Shown piece after piece: positions 24,480-36,113 of a stretch of 64,000 nucleotides of DNA. A program made the position numbers and the translations under genes. Origin of the DNA: Erythrophleum ivorense (Eukaryota > Streptophyta > Magnoliopsida > Fabales > Fabaceae); assembly GCA_026724425.1 (NCBI GenBank), contig JAIUCV010000008.1, forward strand, positions 26,241,470 through 26,305,469, written 5' to 3'. Positions within the stretch are counted from its first letter, which is position 1, and each line of letters opens with the position of its first letter. The notes beneath the pieces were generated by a model, which saw only the letters and a program-made list of their open reading frames with translations, had not been told where the DNA came from and made no database searches.

Positions 24480-25739
24480 GCTATTAGGATTCATAGAATT
24501 TCACTCTTCTCCACACTATTTCTAATTATGTCTAGGGAACTCTCAAGAAGCGAATGATGGAAGCCAACAAGAATGAATTGTGTAACTTTGACAATGATTT
24601 AGCATTTTATGTATTTTAGTACACAAGAATAGTTTTACATGATATTTTTGTAATGTAAACATTCTCACATATGAAAAAGTATGAGATTATAATCTAAGTG
24701 TCAATCTTAGTTGTGAAAATACAAGAACATGTATTTTGGGTATGTATGTGCCATGAAAAGTGTGTATATAATGCTAAGTGAAGGAGTGATTTTGAGTTGT
24801 ATGATATTTAGGACTCAGTGAGATAGTCATATATGTTGTATTTCATATTTGCAACGTGCTTAAATGGTCACATGCAAGGAAGAAACTCATTTTGAACCAT
24901 TTGGTACCATGTATGTACCAATTTGAATCACTTTTTACTCTTGAACCAAAATCTAACCAAATAAAGGAATTTTTAGATGAAATTTGGCAAGTATTTAAAT
25001 CTCATTTAGAGCTTTTCACAGGGTTAAAGAACATAATTTTTGGAATGTTGTAGAATTGATTATAATTTTTTAAAGTTGGCTAAAAATACAAAATTGTCTG
25101 GGTATTGTTTATATAGTCAATTCTGGTTTTTTGTGTATTTGAGGGGCCAAATGGATTCTAATGCTTATGAAACTATACATGCATATAGTTAGAATTATAA
25201 GTTTTCCATAGCCATTGAAGTCACCTAAATTAGAGCAGTGTACCCAAATATATGCATACTCAAATTTTCAAGTCTGGGTTGGGTCTAAGATGTTGATATA
25301 GTTATTGTTTTATTTGATTTTTGTGGCACAAATGAACTTGTTTTGATTTAAAATTTTTATAGCATATAGTTCATGTCATGAGCTTTCCATAGAATCCTAA
25401 TTTGTACAAGTTGGAGTATTTTAGCTCAAAATATGAATTTTTAAAATTAGTGGTTGAAATTATGAATTTATTAAAAATCATCTTATTATGCTAGTACGTA
25501 ATGCATGGCTTAGAACCCAAATTCCTTACTCCTTTTTATGATGTTTCTGGTTGAGCAAATTTAGTTAGAATGGATTTTGAGTTTGGTAAGTTGAAATTGT
25601 GTATTTAAACTAAATTGAAGAACTTGGACATTTAATGTTGATATTTTTCACTGTTAACAATGTGAGAAATAAGATAATTGATGTTGTAAGCTTATTATGA
25701 TGTAAAATAAGTGCTAATTCATTATGGTATGATAGTTTC

Positions 25740-26799
25740 CCCTTCTTTCATGCTTAAGCCAATTTTTCACCTATTATGGTTTAACTTGTTATTTTTAAGG
25801 ATTCAATGGAAACAAATGCTAGATATGAAATCATTGTATGCCAAAACCCTTAAATTCATCAAGAATACATGAAGAAAAATTCCCTTCTTCACTCTTTCTC
25901 TCATGGCCGACCCAACAAGGGCCAAGAAACATAAAATTTTTTAAGTGTTTCAACTAGAAACTTACTTCAATGCAGTGTACTCTTCACGTAAATTGATTTC
26001 CTCCAAATAGTTTCTTGAAAAGAGTTTCTTTTTGTATTAGGTTAGATCTAAACTTTAACTTTTTATAAAAGAAAATCACATTTAGAAAAGCTCTTAGAAA
26101 GTAGATTAATTTTCCTAATTGGTATGAAGCGAAATGGGGCCATTCACTTACCTAAATTTGGGTTTGAATTCTTTCTCTCTTTCTCTTTAATGCCATTAAT
26201 AACTGAAAAATCTAAATATAAAAGCTTTAAAGGAGACAAGGGGATGTGGCTTGCTTAAGAAGCTCCATTTAATAATTTTTCAAAATGACCATTCTACTCC
26301 TAATTGCAAATTCGCTCTGTTCGAAATCATTTTTTAGGTTTTTCAGGATCTAATTGCTTCCTACACAATTTTGGATGCTCTTTCATATAAAAATATTGTT
26401 TTTAGAGTTTAGATGGCTTAAAATAGTGAGGAATAACTCCACTTTCGGCCACAACACTATCTATCTCATTTAGCATATTGGAAAGGTTTTAATTGATTCT
26501 GACTACCTCTATGGTTTTTAAAACCTCTAAAAACCCTATTAAACTTAATTTTACTATTCAAAACTTCTTTTTTTGAGTTTCTAAAATTTTGCTCAAATTT
26601 ATGATTTTATTACTATAATTTTGATTCATTTTGTTTAACTATTTTGGCTCATGTTTCGAGCCATTCTTAATTTTTTAATCTCATTTCTAGATGTTTTATT
26701 TAACATTTTATCATTAATTTGCCTTAATTCATTTTACTCTAAAGTCCTTTTTCATTAACATATTGGTTCTAGTTTGATTTTGAAGAACCAGATATTACA
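25740..26799 (-). mobile_element. 3.7-kb-family LTR fragment, minus orientation
   Basis: The last kilobase of a minus-oriented copy. It ends AACCAGATATTACA at 26,799, matching the ends at 2,656 and 31,140. The preceding blocks (for example 26,470-26,540, and 26,730-26,760 with TAATTCATTTTACTCT) match 2,330-2,400 and 2,580-2,600. The frame is fully degraded. Confidence 0.6.
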
Positions 26800-29700
26800 A
26801 ACACTAATGGAATTATTATAATGAACTTAGGAGCCCTATTTTGAGAAGTGAAAGTTTAGGGTTCAAAAGGGCTTAAGTGAGCGACTTGATGTTAGACACG
26901 TTAAAGTGTGCAATTGAAGGCCCTAATGAGTTCCATTGGAGTTAAATAACTTAAGCAAAGGGAGATTTTAAAACCTAGAAGTTGAATCATGAGAGCTTCC
27001 TCTTATGGCACCTAAAGTAGCTTAAGTTTATGTTTGAGTTTTGTTAGGTGTATATCAACATAAGATAAGTTAAAATGAGTTATAAGGACTTGCTTTGCAT
27101 TTAAATTGATGTAATTAGGCCAAGCTAGTACAATTCCACCATTGTGTGTGCATTAACCTGAGAAAACTCAAGAGAAAAGGAAAGAAGCAAGTGGTTAATG
27201 GTTAGTCAAAGCTTTTAACTTCGCAAGGTAGCTCACTCTTCCCTTTCTTGCAGACACTTGGGCATTTATGAGTTGAGATGCTTGTATGTATTAGTGTTTA
27301 ATGATTGAATAAGTTATGTTTTAAATTAGCATCTTAGCATGACATATATTCATAAGCAAGTTAAGCTTTGGCTCCTAACTTTAGAGGGTGGGGAATTGAG
27401 TGCAAACATTCTTCCTTAGCCTAAAGTTGAGCCTAGTTGAGTCTAGCTAGTATGTTTCTGTAACACCATAGTTTCTTGGCTCATTTCATACTATCTCTAT
27501 GTTTAACATCATGCATTTCATGGAAGAACCAAGAAAATAGCATACTAATAATGAAATTTTAGCATTGTGTCATATAAGAAAATTTCATTCAGTGTCACAT
27601 GGACCATGTGAGCTCATGTATCATATTCTCATATTTAATTACATGGATACAACTCATTTCCATCACTAGAAGTGGCCTACAACTCATGGAAAGAAAGAGG
27701 ACACATAAAATCTCATGTAGTAATTTCGGCCAAAATTTCCCTTTCTCTATCACAAATTTTAAAAAATCATAATTAATTATAGAAAAATTGAAATTATGAA
27801 TTCTTTGTCATTCTGGAAAGCTACACATGTCTACTTTATGTTAAAAATATTTTCTGGCTATTCAACACAATACAAAGGATGTTTGACATTTGAAAAGGTG
27901 TAGAGGTCTAACTAGCTACTAGTACTATCACAGCTTTCTGTTACAAATTTCAAAAATATCCAATTAACTTCATAAAATTCTAATCTACGCAAATGATACC
28001 AATATGGAAAGTTACAGATGTTAGTAAGAGGAAAAAATTAACTCCAGACCAGCTTAGACACGTCCAAGTATTGAAAATTAATCAAATAATACTTGAGGTC
28101 AATCTGAACACTTGATACTCAACAGAAACTTTAAAAACTCATATCTCCCTCTCTAAATATCCAAATGGGGTGTTTCTAGTTGGCACAAGTTACTAGGAGT
28201 ATTTAGTTTCTCCTTATAAAATTTTGTGATAATTGGACATCATTTGTCCCCTGAGTGATATAAATTATTTTCGGACCAGTATGAATAGTAACTTGACCAA
28301 AATCAAAATTTTTTCAACTTTGAAAATTCATCCAATATTTCATAGACCTCTGAAAATTCTATACTTTAGCTTTCCAAAAAGCTCTCAACAAACTCTAAAT
28401 GTGTGCCAAATCTCATATCAAGAAGAGCTCATTTGAATAAAAAGTGGTATAGGTTTCCAATATGGTAAATTTTTACTCCATACAGGATATCAAAATGCCC
28501 AAATGACTTTTCCTTGGTGTTTGGCTCCTTTTGAGCAAGTTTCAAAGCATGAATGTGACTTGTATGAACTACCCAAATGGTCTCAAACCTCATGTATCTC
28601 AATTTGGCCATTCCACTTCCACTTATACACTAATGCATCAAACTTTCAAGAAGTAAAAATTGCCATTACATGCTCAATATACATTCTAATGGTCACATAA
28701 CATAATCTCTCATTTATACATCACATATTAACATACTTATACATGTTCAAGAGGTCATAGGTCATATACAATAATAAGTTACATCATTTGCCACTTGTAT
28801 GGCCTTAAAGTAATAAAATCCATGCACTTTGATGTCATCCTCTCATCTTTCAAGAGGTTGGCTTCCATTTCCTTATTCCCTTTGTCCACCTAGCATGTTA
28901 GAATATTGAAGATGGAATGAGATTCAAAGAATCCCAATAACTCATTTCCCTTTCAATTACATATAAAGATACAAAACCAATCTTACAAATGCATGCATGG
29001 CATAGTAACAAGTGCAAATATTTAAAAGTATTTTCAACATTTGAGCAAGTCATACATAGCATACAAAGGCTTACCAAGTAAGTGGATTAGCCTCACCCAT
29101 TTACTTGTAGATCTTAGACTTGTCTCACCCATTCTTTAAGAGGTTCTTGAACTCAACCTTTCTCTTGGGAGTCAACCTCACTTTTGGGAAACTCTTTACT
29201 TTGTCTCAATCAATCTTAAGACTTTTTGGCTCATCCTCATCATGGCTAAGGGTCCTTAACTTCACCACACTTAAGCAAACCAAAGCAAGTATCTTAAACA
29301 TAATTTAAAAATATAATGCATCATCATAGTGCCATGGCATATGAAAATATACTAAAATACTTTTCATGGCTTAAAACACACACACACACACATTCAAAGA
29401 CAAGCCAAGTATATATTCATGTATGAGAAAAGGAGGAGTGAGCTACCTTGGGTGCAACCACACACTTTTCTCTTTGAAATGATGCTCCCTTCCTCGGCCT
29501 CACACACACAAAGGTGTGGGAATAATTTCTCTTGGCCTAAACACAATTTATAGAAGCCAATTAGGTTTATGGAATTAATTCTAAGGCCACATAACTTGCT
29601 TAGACACTAACTTAACCTATGAACCCTTTTATGGTTCCAAAAATGTACCTAATAAAGTAACACCTATCAAATAAATTTTACACTCCATTCTTTCCTTTCA

Positions 29701-32010
29701 TATATGATTCTTGACTCTTTTAAGCCTCTTGGAGTCATCACACAATTAAAATAAAGAGCCTAACTACATGTTGCTTATTTAGGTCATATTATGGAACATA
29801 TAAGGCCAATTCACTTTTTATGGTTTCTAAATTTTTTCCAAGGCTTTCCTTCACTTTCATTCATCACATATAACTCAAAAATGCACTTAGAAAAATTTTA
29901 AAGCTCTCCTTAGATATGCAAACCCCTCTTGGCCGAACTTAGGAGGCATTTTGCTCTTCATAGACTTTGCTTTATTTTCTTGATGGAGGAAGCACATGGG
30001 GAGACTTTTAGGGATCTTAGAAGCTCATTTAAACTCTCATTTAGGCATAGAAATCAAGGTATTAAATCAGATTTTGAAAGGAACATATGAAACCCCAGAC
30101 TTTACATCTTTAATTTCCATGGTTATTTGTTAATTCTCTTTGCATATTCTTAATCTCCATACTCTTTTTTCTAAGAATCACCCTTGGTTATGCCCAAAAA
30201 CCAGGCCCTCCTATGACTTATTGAGAGGTGCAAACCATAGGGAAAAGGGAAGCAAAGGGTAGTAACCATGGAAGAAGAAATTACTGTGTTTTTCTTTATT
30301 TTCTCACTTGAATTTTGTGTTCTTTGGCCTTCTCTCTTCAAATCCGAATTTTTCCCTTAAAATAGATTTATAAACTTCATTATAATCATAGAAAATGAAG
30401 GAGAATAGAGGAGAAGAGGTTTGGAAAGAAAAAAGCATGAAAAACTACTAAAATTTCGTACCTTCAAGCCTTGGTTTCTCCTCTTCTTCTTCTTCCTCTT
30501 GTGTGCCACTCTCCTAGGGTTTCTTTTCTAGTTTGGGGCAGAAAAATATGAAGCTATGTGAGTGGGAGAGTGGGGCGCCTTCTATTTATAAGTGGAGGAA
30601 GAATGATTTTTCAAAAATTTTCGTTTTACCATTCATTTTTGGCATTTTCGTTTCTAATTCATTTTAGCTCCTTTTTTAGAATTGTCTTTTTCATTATAAA
30701 ATTTAGGTTCTCAATTCGGTAAAATACCTTTGGAATCACTCAAATCGGAGCTAAAACTTTTCCGAATGAATCTGTCAAAGTTTGGATACATCGATGTTGA
30801 AAAATATCTATCAGAGGGGTTTTAACTGTCTCGGGGCTTTCCATAATTTGTAGAGCCTCTGAGAACCCCAAAGAACTCAAAATTTTCATGTAAAAATCTC
30901 TCCTGTGTGAATTCCAAAATTTGTTCAAAATTACGAAAATGTCATTACATTTCGTAAGTTTTTCGTAAGAAATTGTTTCTTCATTCTAGCTCCGTTTTTC
31001 TTTCCATTTGAGGCTAAAATTCTCATTTTTAAGAGTCTAGAATGTTACTTAAATTTTTCAGGACCTTGACTAATTCATTTTGAGGGACTTGATTTGAAAA
31101 CTCACCTGTTTCTGTCGTTTAACAAAAATCAAATATTACAGTTTCTATGCCATGGCTAGATGCATACAAGAGCTACATGCCAATTTCATATTTACATTGA
31201 TTTTATGCATCACTCTTACCTACTTGTATTTCCTCATTATCATCCATTGTGTGCATTGATTTGGAATGAGTTTGGCTACTAAGATTCTTCAAAGAATCTC
31301 ATCCTCTTTATCTCCCACCAAACATGATAGGTACATCTAGCAAAAAAAAGGAACTAGAGAAAAGTTAGAATTTAAGATTGTAGTGGGATGTTTTTGATGA
31401 ACATATTGGCTTTGATGTATATTATGGAACAAAGTAATAGTTAAATATGATGTATACCATGATAATATGAAATAGCATTTTATGTACAAGATTGAGACCA
31501 TGAATGTATTACATTTTGATGTAGAAATATGAGAATGGAACATGCTTTGATGAATGAGATACCATGGGTCCTATGTGCTTGCTCATATATGAGATAGTGA
31601 TTTTTAGTAGGTAGTTATACTTCATGTATTGGCCTCTATGGAAATGAAGTATGAATGGATTAAATTTTGCCCAAAAAAAAATATTATATTTTAGAGCTCA
31701 ATTGGACCACTTTGAAATCAAAATTTAATCCAAATGAGTCATAAAATGTAACCTTACCCTTGATAGCCCAAATGATCTAGTTTGGAGTTGAAATTTGGCA
31801 AGCAATTAAGGGACATATAGAGCTTTCCAACAAGCTAAAGTTTACATTTTTCTAAGCTTTATAGAATATTTGGTGAATTTCTAAAATTGACCCAAAAAGC
31901 TATCACACACCGATTACTGTTCACACTATTATGCTATTAGATTTCATGACTTTTGAGAGGTCAAATAATTTTATTTTAACTTAAAATTTTTACAGCATAA
32001 AATTTAGATC
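26800..32010 (+). mobile_element. 3.7-kb-family LTR, plus orientation, split by a solo LTR
   Basis: The text at 26,805-26,870 matches 3,690-3,760 of a plus-oriented copy. The element continues to 27,458 and resumes at 31,146, where the segment at 31,280-31,360 matches 4,370-4,450. It fades out inside a 180-bp subrepeat at about 32,010. It lacks both LTR ends and is interrupted by the complete solo LTR at 27,459-31,140. No coding region is recognised. Confidence 0.6.
27454..31145 (-). mobile_element. Complete solo LTR (3,682 bp) with GTTTC target duplication
   Basis: Runs 27,459-31,140, from TGTAACACCATAG to ATCAAATATTACA on the plus strand (sense is probably minus: TGTAATATTTGA...). Perfect 5-bp duplications GTTTC lie at 27,454-27,458 and 31,141-31,145. 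Removing it restores continuity of the host sequence, which is readable elsewhere (4,340-4,370). Frames at 28,233-28,436, 28,503-28,700 and 30,740-30,928 have no domains. It serves as the reference copy for the family in this window. Confidence 0.85.
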
Positions 32011-32049
32011 AGGGTCAAATTTGGCTATGTGACTTTATTATGCAAATAG

Positions 32050-32960
32050 CTATTGTCTCATAATCATATTGGCTATGTGACTCTATATCTTTGACAATTA
32101 TTTCAACCTCTACCTCTTCTTCCTCCATTAAACTAACCTTTGCCATGTGATCAGCGTCTTCCCATTAAGATTGAAATTAGGATTTCCAAACCACTTTTCG
32201 ATATATTTCTCCCACAAAAAAATTGAGGTTTTTTTAGATGACTAAGCTAAATGAACCGAAGGAGTTTCAATTGGCTTAGAGTTTTTCTCAATTCTACTTT
32301 CTTGAGCTAATAACAAAGACTTTATATTAGCAACTATATATGAATCTAGATAGGTTGTTATTGAAGTAATAAACAAGTCATATTTTTCAAGTAAACCATA
32401 AAAAAATGGCATCAATGTGATCACTAATTGTGACTAGATAACCTATTAAAGCTAGTGCATCTATGCCAACTTTCACTTTAAGTAAGTATTTGATGATTGT
32501 CAGATTACCTTTCTTCATGTCTCTTAACTGAGCTTTAAATTGTTTTATCTTGGCCTTTTGTTTGTGAAGGAAAAAATATCAAGATCTAGCTTCATCCCCT
32601 AGAAGATGAATTATAGTCAACTACTCTTGTTAGTTGTTGACATTGAAGGACACATTGAAGTTGAAATATAAGAGATTAGAAATTGATCTTGTTTGCACCA
32701 TGCTAGAAATTCGAAATTCACCTTGCTGGCAACTTGATTGGCTTCAGATATGAAGTTGTTCAAAACTTTGAAAACTAATCATGATAAACTTATGTAAATC
32801 ATATCCTTCAATATCTACATTAATTTGTTGCTTCCATATTAGGAAATTAATTTTGTCAAGCTTGATAGAAACAGAATAACTGAAGGTAATTACATCTTGT
32901 TTCTATGAAGTGAAGAAGGAAATGGATCGAGTCTCCATTGAAGAGCTTAAAGGTCCAATA
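32050..32960 (-). pseudogene. Ty1/copia gag remnant
   Basis: On the minus strand, conceptual translation across 32,590-32,240 gives blocks typical of copia gag (UBN2 family). One block is a K/Q-rich stretch around 'QFKAQLRDMKKG'. Next comes 'YLLKVKVGIDAL', then 'YDLFITSITT' and 'LLLAQESRIEKNS'. The frame is broken between blocks. No protease, integrase, RT or paired LTRs could be found next to it, so it is an isolated relic. It lies between Ty3/gypsy LTR debris and another copia fragment in the opposite orientation. Confidence 0.65.
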
Positions 32961-33000
32961 CCATGAGAAGAAGTAAACCAATGGAAAGGAAATGAAGAAG

Positions 33001-33030
33001 AAAAAGAAGAAGAAGAAGAAGAAGAAAACA
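33001..33030. repeat. GAA trinucleotide microsatellite
   Basis: A purine-only (GAA)n run with one interruption, in intergenic repeat DNA. Confidence 0.85.
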
Positions 33031-33570
33031 AAGAGAAGAGTGTTATTCTAATTTAATTACTTAAGACAACAATACAAGGCACATGCTATATGCATGTTAC
33101 AAAACTCATGAGTTTAGTATAGCAAAGTTTAACAATCTAACTACTCTTAGCCATATAACAAAACCATTACATGTGTCATAGACTTAAAACCACTATCTTT
33201 AATACTTTCTTTTAAATTGAGATACCGTTAATTCTTTTAATTTTTAAAGGCCAGTAGCTCAAGTGCTAAGAATGTGAGAATAAAAATAATTATTAATGGT
33301 ATCAAGAATATGTTAAAATAAGAATGAGGAAGTTTAACTAGGATGTATTATATTACTTAGTGGGAGCAAAATATTAGGGTTTGCCTTTCTTAGCTTGGAG
33401 GAGAAATGAGGGGCTGTCTATTAATACTTTTGGTATGATGTTTTTCAAGGATGATGAATGAGTTAGTCCCCATAATTTAGATTTTATTTTTCCTTTATAA
33501 TTAGGGATATGTGCCCATCTGTAGTTAGGCTCTCTAAGGTTATACAAGCTTTTTCTAGTTATATGGGCTT
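33031..33570. other. Intergenic, nothing recognised
   Basis: AT-rich sequence between the gag remnant and the copia fragment. No ORF, RNA gene or repeat with visible boundaries was seen. Confidence 0.5.
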
Positions 33571-34385
33571 TGACAATATTTACTAAATCAAATTAAGTAA
33601 TAGTTAGTTTCCATAATTTTTTTACTTTTAGTTATCGTTTATTTCTAAATTTTAGTTATTTGTAAGCCTATAAATAGGCAGCCTCAATTGTGGAATGAAG
33701 TGAAGTAGTAGAATATTAATTTCTCTACATATTTTTCTAATTTCATTTAAATAACCTACTACTTTAAATTTCTAACGTGGTATCAGAGCTCTCATAAATC
33801 TTAAAGAACCTGTGAGTGACTGACTCTCATGGCTTCCAATAATACATCGGCTTTCTCACCTCTAATTTTCAACAGCAAAAATTATCAAGTATGGGTTGTC
33901 AAGATGAAAAGCTCATCTAAGAGATCTTAGTTTATGGCAATGGGTTCAAGATGAAAGAGAAATGTCTCCTTTGGGAAGCAATCTAACTCTCAATCAAATC
34001 AGAGCCTATGAAGAAGAACAAGCAAATATGGTGGAGGTAATCGGAGAGGAAACTCTTTTTTGAAAGTTGGTGAGAAGTGCTCCAACAATTGAAGGTTGGT
34101 GAGAAAGTACATCAACAAGATGATGAGAAATGCATCATGATGTGAAGAGGAGTGCTTCACAAATTTGAAAATATGGAGATAAGTGTTTCATAAAATTTGA
34201 AAATTTGCAATTTGAATCAAGGGACAATGTTGGAGATATGATTCAAAATTGTTATAATTAATTTCTACAAAATCTTTTTAGTTAGTTAGTTAGCTTATAA
34301 ATAGGCAGCCTCAATTATGAAATAAAGTGAAGTAGTAGAACATTAATTTCTCTACATATTTTTCTAATTTTATTTAAATAACCTT
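33571..34385 (+). mobile_element. Internally deleted Ty1/copia element
   Basis: Two similar direct repeats, at about 33,571-33,776 and 34,229-34,385, act as LTRs. Both carry a shared core starting ATAAATAGGCAGCCTCAATT, with a promoter-like TATAAATAG. A tRNA-Met primer-binding site TGGTATCAGAGC lies at 33,778-33,789, right after the left repeat. An ATG at 33,829 opens a gag-like start (MASNNTSAFSPLIFNSKNYQ, then VW), typical of copia gag. It runs into a stop within about 35 codons. Only about 450 bases separate the repeats, so nearly all of gag and the whole of pol are missing. The right repeat is truncated. Confidence 0.7.
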
Positions 34386-35690
34386 TATCTATAGAAATAT
34401 TGGAGATATAAGGCTCCTATAATAATTATCAAGAGTTTTAATCATCTTATATAAATTTTTTTTCAAGAAAAGTAATTACTTTAAAAGGAATTAGAGAAGT
34501 TAAAAGATACGTACTAATTTTTTTGGTAGATATAAACACTTACTAATAAAGTGTTATTTAAAAAATTAACTAAAAATCTTTTGTATTGATATAGATAAGT
34601 TTTATCAATTGGACTTAACCCCAAGTGGTTGAGTTCTTGGTTAGGTGAAGAAGCAGTGGGTAACAATAAACTGGATAATGCAAAATAATAATAATTTAAA
34701 TATTATAAGAAAAAAATTTAGAAATTATAAGTTGCATAAGTTAGAATATGATGTAATGTCAAAAAAAAAATTACTAAATAAAAACTTTAAAAAAATCACA
34801 TCAAGATGTTTTTAGTTGCTGTATAATAATTTTTTTTATATAAGTAACCCTTCACTATAATTTCGTGTAAAATATTACATTTTCATACATTTTGTGTAGG
34901 TTTTTCTTACCAATATGAATAAAAAAAGGCCAGCATTTTGTTTAAGGCGAATTTTGCAGTCCACTAAATAAAACCAATATAAGTAGTGACTGCTTTTTAT
35001 TTTAGTCTCAAAGTGCCAACAATTACCCATAATAATATCATTAGTTGGTTATTAATACTCGACTTCTTAGTGTGCTAATGACGAGAGTATCAAGATAATA
35101 ACAACTCAACTAAATTTACAATGTTACCACTAGCTATTAAAACATTAGCATTAGCTGCTACTAGCACATTAATTAACCATAGCACAATACAAAATTATTA
35201 GCATACTGTAGAGGACGTTATTGATAGTACAAATGTACTTAATTCTTTAATATTTATCAAATAATTTATCTTTTATTTTTACTAAATTATTCTCCACTTT
35301 TTTAAGAGATGGTTGATTTACATAGTATTTTTTTCATTATGACAATATAAATTTTTCTAAAGTTAAAATATAATTAAAATGTTATCAAAAATCATATTAA
35401 TTTCTTTGGATAAAATTAACACCTATTAAAAATATATCTTTGAAAATTTTATTTTAATATTATTTATTTTTTAATAAAAATTATAAATTAAATTTATTTT
35501 GAATTTAAAAAACTAATTATTTTTATATGAATCAAATATATATTTAATACTTATTATATTATATAAATAATATATATAAATAATTTATTTTAATCAAAAT
35601 AAATATAATTATATATTATATTATATTATAAAAAATTAATACATGCATATTTTAATTTTAATAAAAAATATAAATTTTCATAATAAAATA
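34386..35690. other. AT-rich intergenic DNA upstream of the RZ-1-like gene
   Basis: Very AT-rich with long A/T runs. The bases around 35,521-35,620 resemble 54,190-54,290 near the ACT-domain pseudogene, which suggests a dispersed short repeat. No gene is recognised. Confidence 0.6.
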
Positions 35691-35699
35691 GAGGGTCCT

Positions 35700-36113
35700 G
35701 TGATTTGGCTCTTTCTTCGAAGCCTAATTTATTTATTAAATAAATTTTTTATTCTAAAGATGAAGGGGCGAGGGAAAAGAAGAGCCTTTTGCGATTAAAC
35801 CTCGTATCTTAGATAAGCAGGTATAATAAGAAGGGTTTTTCGTTCAAATTTCACCAAAAAATAAAGGGTTTCGTTCGAAACCCTAAGATTGATCTGCAGG
35901 AACCAGGGACGCTCTTTCATCGTAAAGGGCCGCAGACGAGTGTAAGAACCTCACTCTTCATATTTCTCGGTTTTGAGAAGATTTTCCCGGGAATCTTTTC
36001 CTTTAAAATCTTAGGTGTTTTTTATTCTTCTTTCTTTTTCATTTGTGGGAAATATTTAGGATTTTGTGTTTGTGGTGCGTTTATTTTAAGATTTGGAGCG
36101 AGCAGAAGCAGTG
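35700..36113 (+). promoter_or_regulatory. Promoter/5' leader region of the RZ-1-like gene
   Basis: GC content rises and the long A/T runs stop, as is usual at a transcribed leader. A telo-box AAACCCTAA lies at 35,878-35,886. It forms the right arm of a 9-bp inverted repeat (AGGGTTTCG, TT, CGAAACCCT; 35,865-35,884). Telo-boxes are common near transcription starts of plant genes for ribosome and RNA metabolism. The exact start site, and whether the leader contains an intron, cannot be read from the sequence. Confidence 0.5.

Larger units (their letters stand above)
19551..25734 (+). mobile_element. Solo LTR, plus orientation, interrupted by another solo LTR
   Basis: Starts TGTAATAATTG at 19,551 and ends TATGGTATGATA at 25,734. 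The flanking 5-mers are GTTTT (19,546-19,550) and GTTTC (25,735-25,739), a four-of-five match. The element is interrupted at 21,662-24,474; without that insertion it is about 3.37 kb. It holds a tandem repeat of about 35 bp at 21,340-21,530 and 180-bp subrepeats near 25,130-25,440. The frame at 20,108-20,338 and others inside it show no domain. Confidence 0.6.
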
